Below, in pieces: positions 6,260 through 7,068 of a DNA stretch of 7,068 nt. The notes under the pieces are model-generated. The model had not been told where the DNA came from. It was given only the letters and a program-made list of their open reading frames with translations, and searched no databases. Source of the DNA: an uncultured Verrucomicrobiales bacterium (lineage in GTDB: Bacteria > Verrucomicrobiota > Verrucomicrobiia > Verrucomicrobiales > DEV007); contig CALCSP010000046.1 in the NCBI GenBank assembly GCA_937893785.1, positions 1 through 7,068 on the forward strand. Direction: 5' to 3'. The first letter of the stretch is position 1. Each line of letters starts with the position of its first letter. The position numbers were made by a program, and so were the translations under genes.

Positions 6260-6287
6260 TTGCGAACCTTAGACAACGTAATAAGAT
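6260..6287 (+). promoter_or_regulatory. Weak candidate promoter for the YHS-like membrane protein gene
   Basis: TTGCGA (6260-6265) and TAAGAT (6282-6287), 16 bases apart, lie 17 bases before the ATG at 6305 in the 123-base divergent gap. Each hexamer matches the sigma-70 consensus in four positions. The gap must hold start sites for both divergent genes, but this assignment is only a consensus match in AT-rich DNA. I found no convincing counterpart for the minus-strand propeller gene. Confidence 0.2.
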
Positions 6288-6304
6288 TGAACAAGAAACA
6301 AAGA

Positions 6305-7068
6305 ATGCAATTCCTCCATTCATTCATTTATACGGCATGGATCGTTATGTTTGCTTTTTCCATGCTTGGCAACGGTCAATCTGCGGAAATTACCCAAAAA
6401 TGCCCGGTGGACCCTACAAGGACTGTAAACTTAAAGTATTTTACCATGCACGCTGGCCAGAAAGTCTATTTTTGTTGTGCGGAGTGCATCGAGGAGTTCA
6501 ACAGCTCACCGGATTTGTATTTACCTCAAATCAAACCAAAGGCAGAGCATTCAGGGAATAACATCACTTATATCGAAAAAGCAAAGGCAGTGTTTGATAG
6601 CCTTTGGAACATTGCAGCGAAAGCCGCTGGCGTTTCAACTGTGATGATTCTCTTCATTTTTGTATTACTAATGCATTGGGGACTTCGAAAATTCACGCCA
6701 AAGAATCGTATTGTTTGTTATACAAAATTACTTCTAAAGAGAAAGGCTCTGCCAGCATGGGCAATGCTAATACTCGCTGCAGAGACTCTTTCTGCCCATG
6801 TCTTGCATCACATTACAATTGAATCGATCAAAGACTCAAGGCTTGAACACGCCGTACATTACACAACCTTTGTTGAATATGGAGACCCCCCTTTACCATC
6901 ACGTCCGAAAATCTCACCACGTGTGAATGCAGTCTTTTACAGAGGTAATGATGAACGAAATCCAAAGCTTTTTAATGGTGGGAATTATCGCACTGCAACC
7001 TTTCACCTCGATTTATGCACTCAAGATGGGCAACCCGTCATTCATGGTGATCCTGTGAATTTCCAAAA
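6305..7068 (+). CDS. Membrane protein with N-terminal YHS/TRASH-like metal-binding domain, 3' end outside the window
   Basis: The frame from ATG 6305 stays open for 254 codons and runs off the right edge. A signal peptide or signal anchor (1-27, ending NGQSA) is followed by a Cys-rich domain. It has KCPVDPT (Cys33), LKYFTMHAGQKVYFCC (Cys57, Cys58) and AECIEEFNSSPDLYLPQI (Cys61). This matches the YHS/TRASH pattern 'C-P-V ... G-x-x-Y-F-C-C-x-x-C-x-x-x-F ... P-x-x-Y-L', a small heavy-metal-binding module. A membrane helix (about 109-126), a basic stretch and a second hydrophobic helix (about 148-166) with SAHVLHH follow. A polar region (about 175-254) with FYRGNDERNPKLFNGGNYRT and HLDLCTQDGQ comes next, which I do not recognise. 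No CXXCH heme motif is visible. Copper or other metal sensing, transfer or respiratory-complex maturation are possible; the function is unknown. It is divergent from the propeller gene. Confidence 0.8.
   Translation, partial: MQFLHSFIYTAWIVMFAFSMLGNGQSAEITQKCPVDPTRTVNLKYFTMHAGQKVYFCCAECIEEFNSSPDLYLPQIKPKAEHSGNNITYIEKAKAVFDSLWNIAAKAAGVSTVMILFIFVLLMHWGLRKFTPKNRIVCYTKLLLKRKALPAWAMLILAAETLSAHVLHHITIESIKDSRLEHAVHYTTFVEYGDPPLPSRPKISPRVNAVFYRGNDERNPKLFNGGNYRTATFHLDLCTQDGQPVIHGDPVNFQ

Noticed and set aside
6337..6822. Short plus-strand frames starting at 6337 and 6604
   Set aside because: They overlap, in another frame, the longer open frame from 6305 that has a signal peptide, a metal-binding motif and membrane helices; their own translations have no family features.

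Overview
The window looks like ordinary chromosome from a bacterium of the PVC group, most likely Verrucomicrobiota or a close relative. This is inferred from three things: a PQQ-like beta-propeller protein with the N-terminal 'WPAWRGP' signature common in that group, a free-standing azurin-like protein ending in CTFPGHWRLM, and the absence of Shine-Dalgarno sequences at usual spacing before any of the starts. There is no insertion sequence, phage gene, CRISPR array, tRNA or rRNA visible.

Layout. Positions 2-454 hold an unrecognised coding region that may be cut by the left edge. Positions 536-2523 are a tight pair: a HemQ/ChdC-type coproheme decarboxylase followed 17 bases later by a protein with two fused Lrp/AsnC-like halves of the siroheme decarboxylase (AhbA/AhbB, NirD/L) type. 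A perfect 19-base inverted repeat separates this pair from a secreted azurin-like copper protein (2603-3067). A small GspG-like pseudopilin follows (3107-3511). A second perfect 19-base inverted repeat, with TATAAT at its centre, lies between it and thyA. thyA (3596-4396) and folA (4396-4893) overlap in TAATG and form the dTMP/tetrahydrofolate pair. folA runs head-on into a minus-strand gene for a secreted beta-propeller protein (4898-6181), with only 4 bases between the stops; a 29-base perfect inverted repeat sits inside the 3' end of folA. Divergently from the propeller gene, a gene at 6305 runs off the right edge. It encodes a signal peptide, a Cys-rich YHS/TRASH-like metal-binding domain, two membrane segments and the start of a further domain.

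How the genes may work together. ThyA and FolA form a clear functional pair: ThyA turns methylene-tetrahydrofolate into dihydrofolate and FolA regenerates tetrahydrofolate. The most interesting pair is HemQ with the fused siroheme-decarboxylase-like protein. HemQ makes heme from Fe-coproporphyrin III, and that same compound is an intermediate of the siroheme-dependent (Ahb) heme route. The adjacency therefore suggests either a mixed heme pathway or a heme-linked regulator derived from the enzyme family. The azurin-like and YHS-like proteins both point to metal handling or electron transfer outside the cytoplasm, but nothing here links them to a single system.
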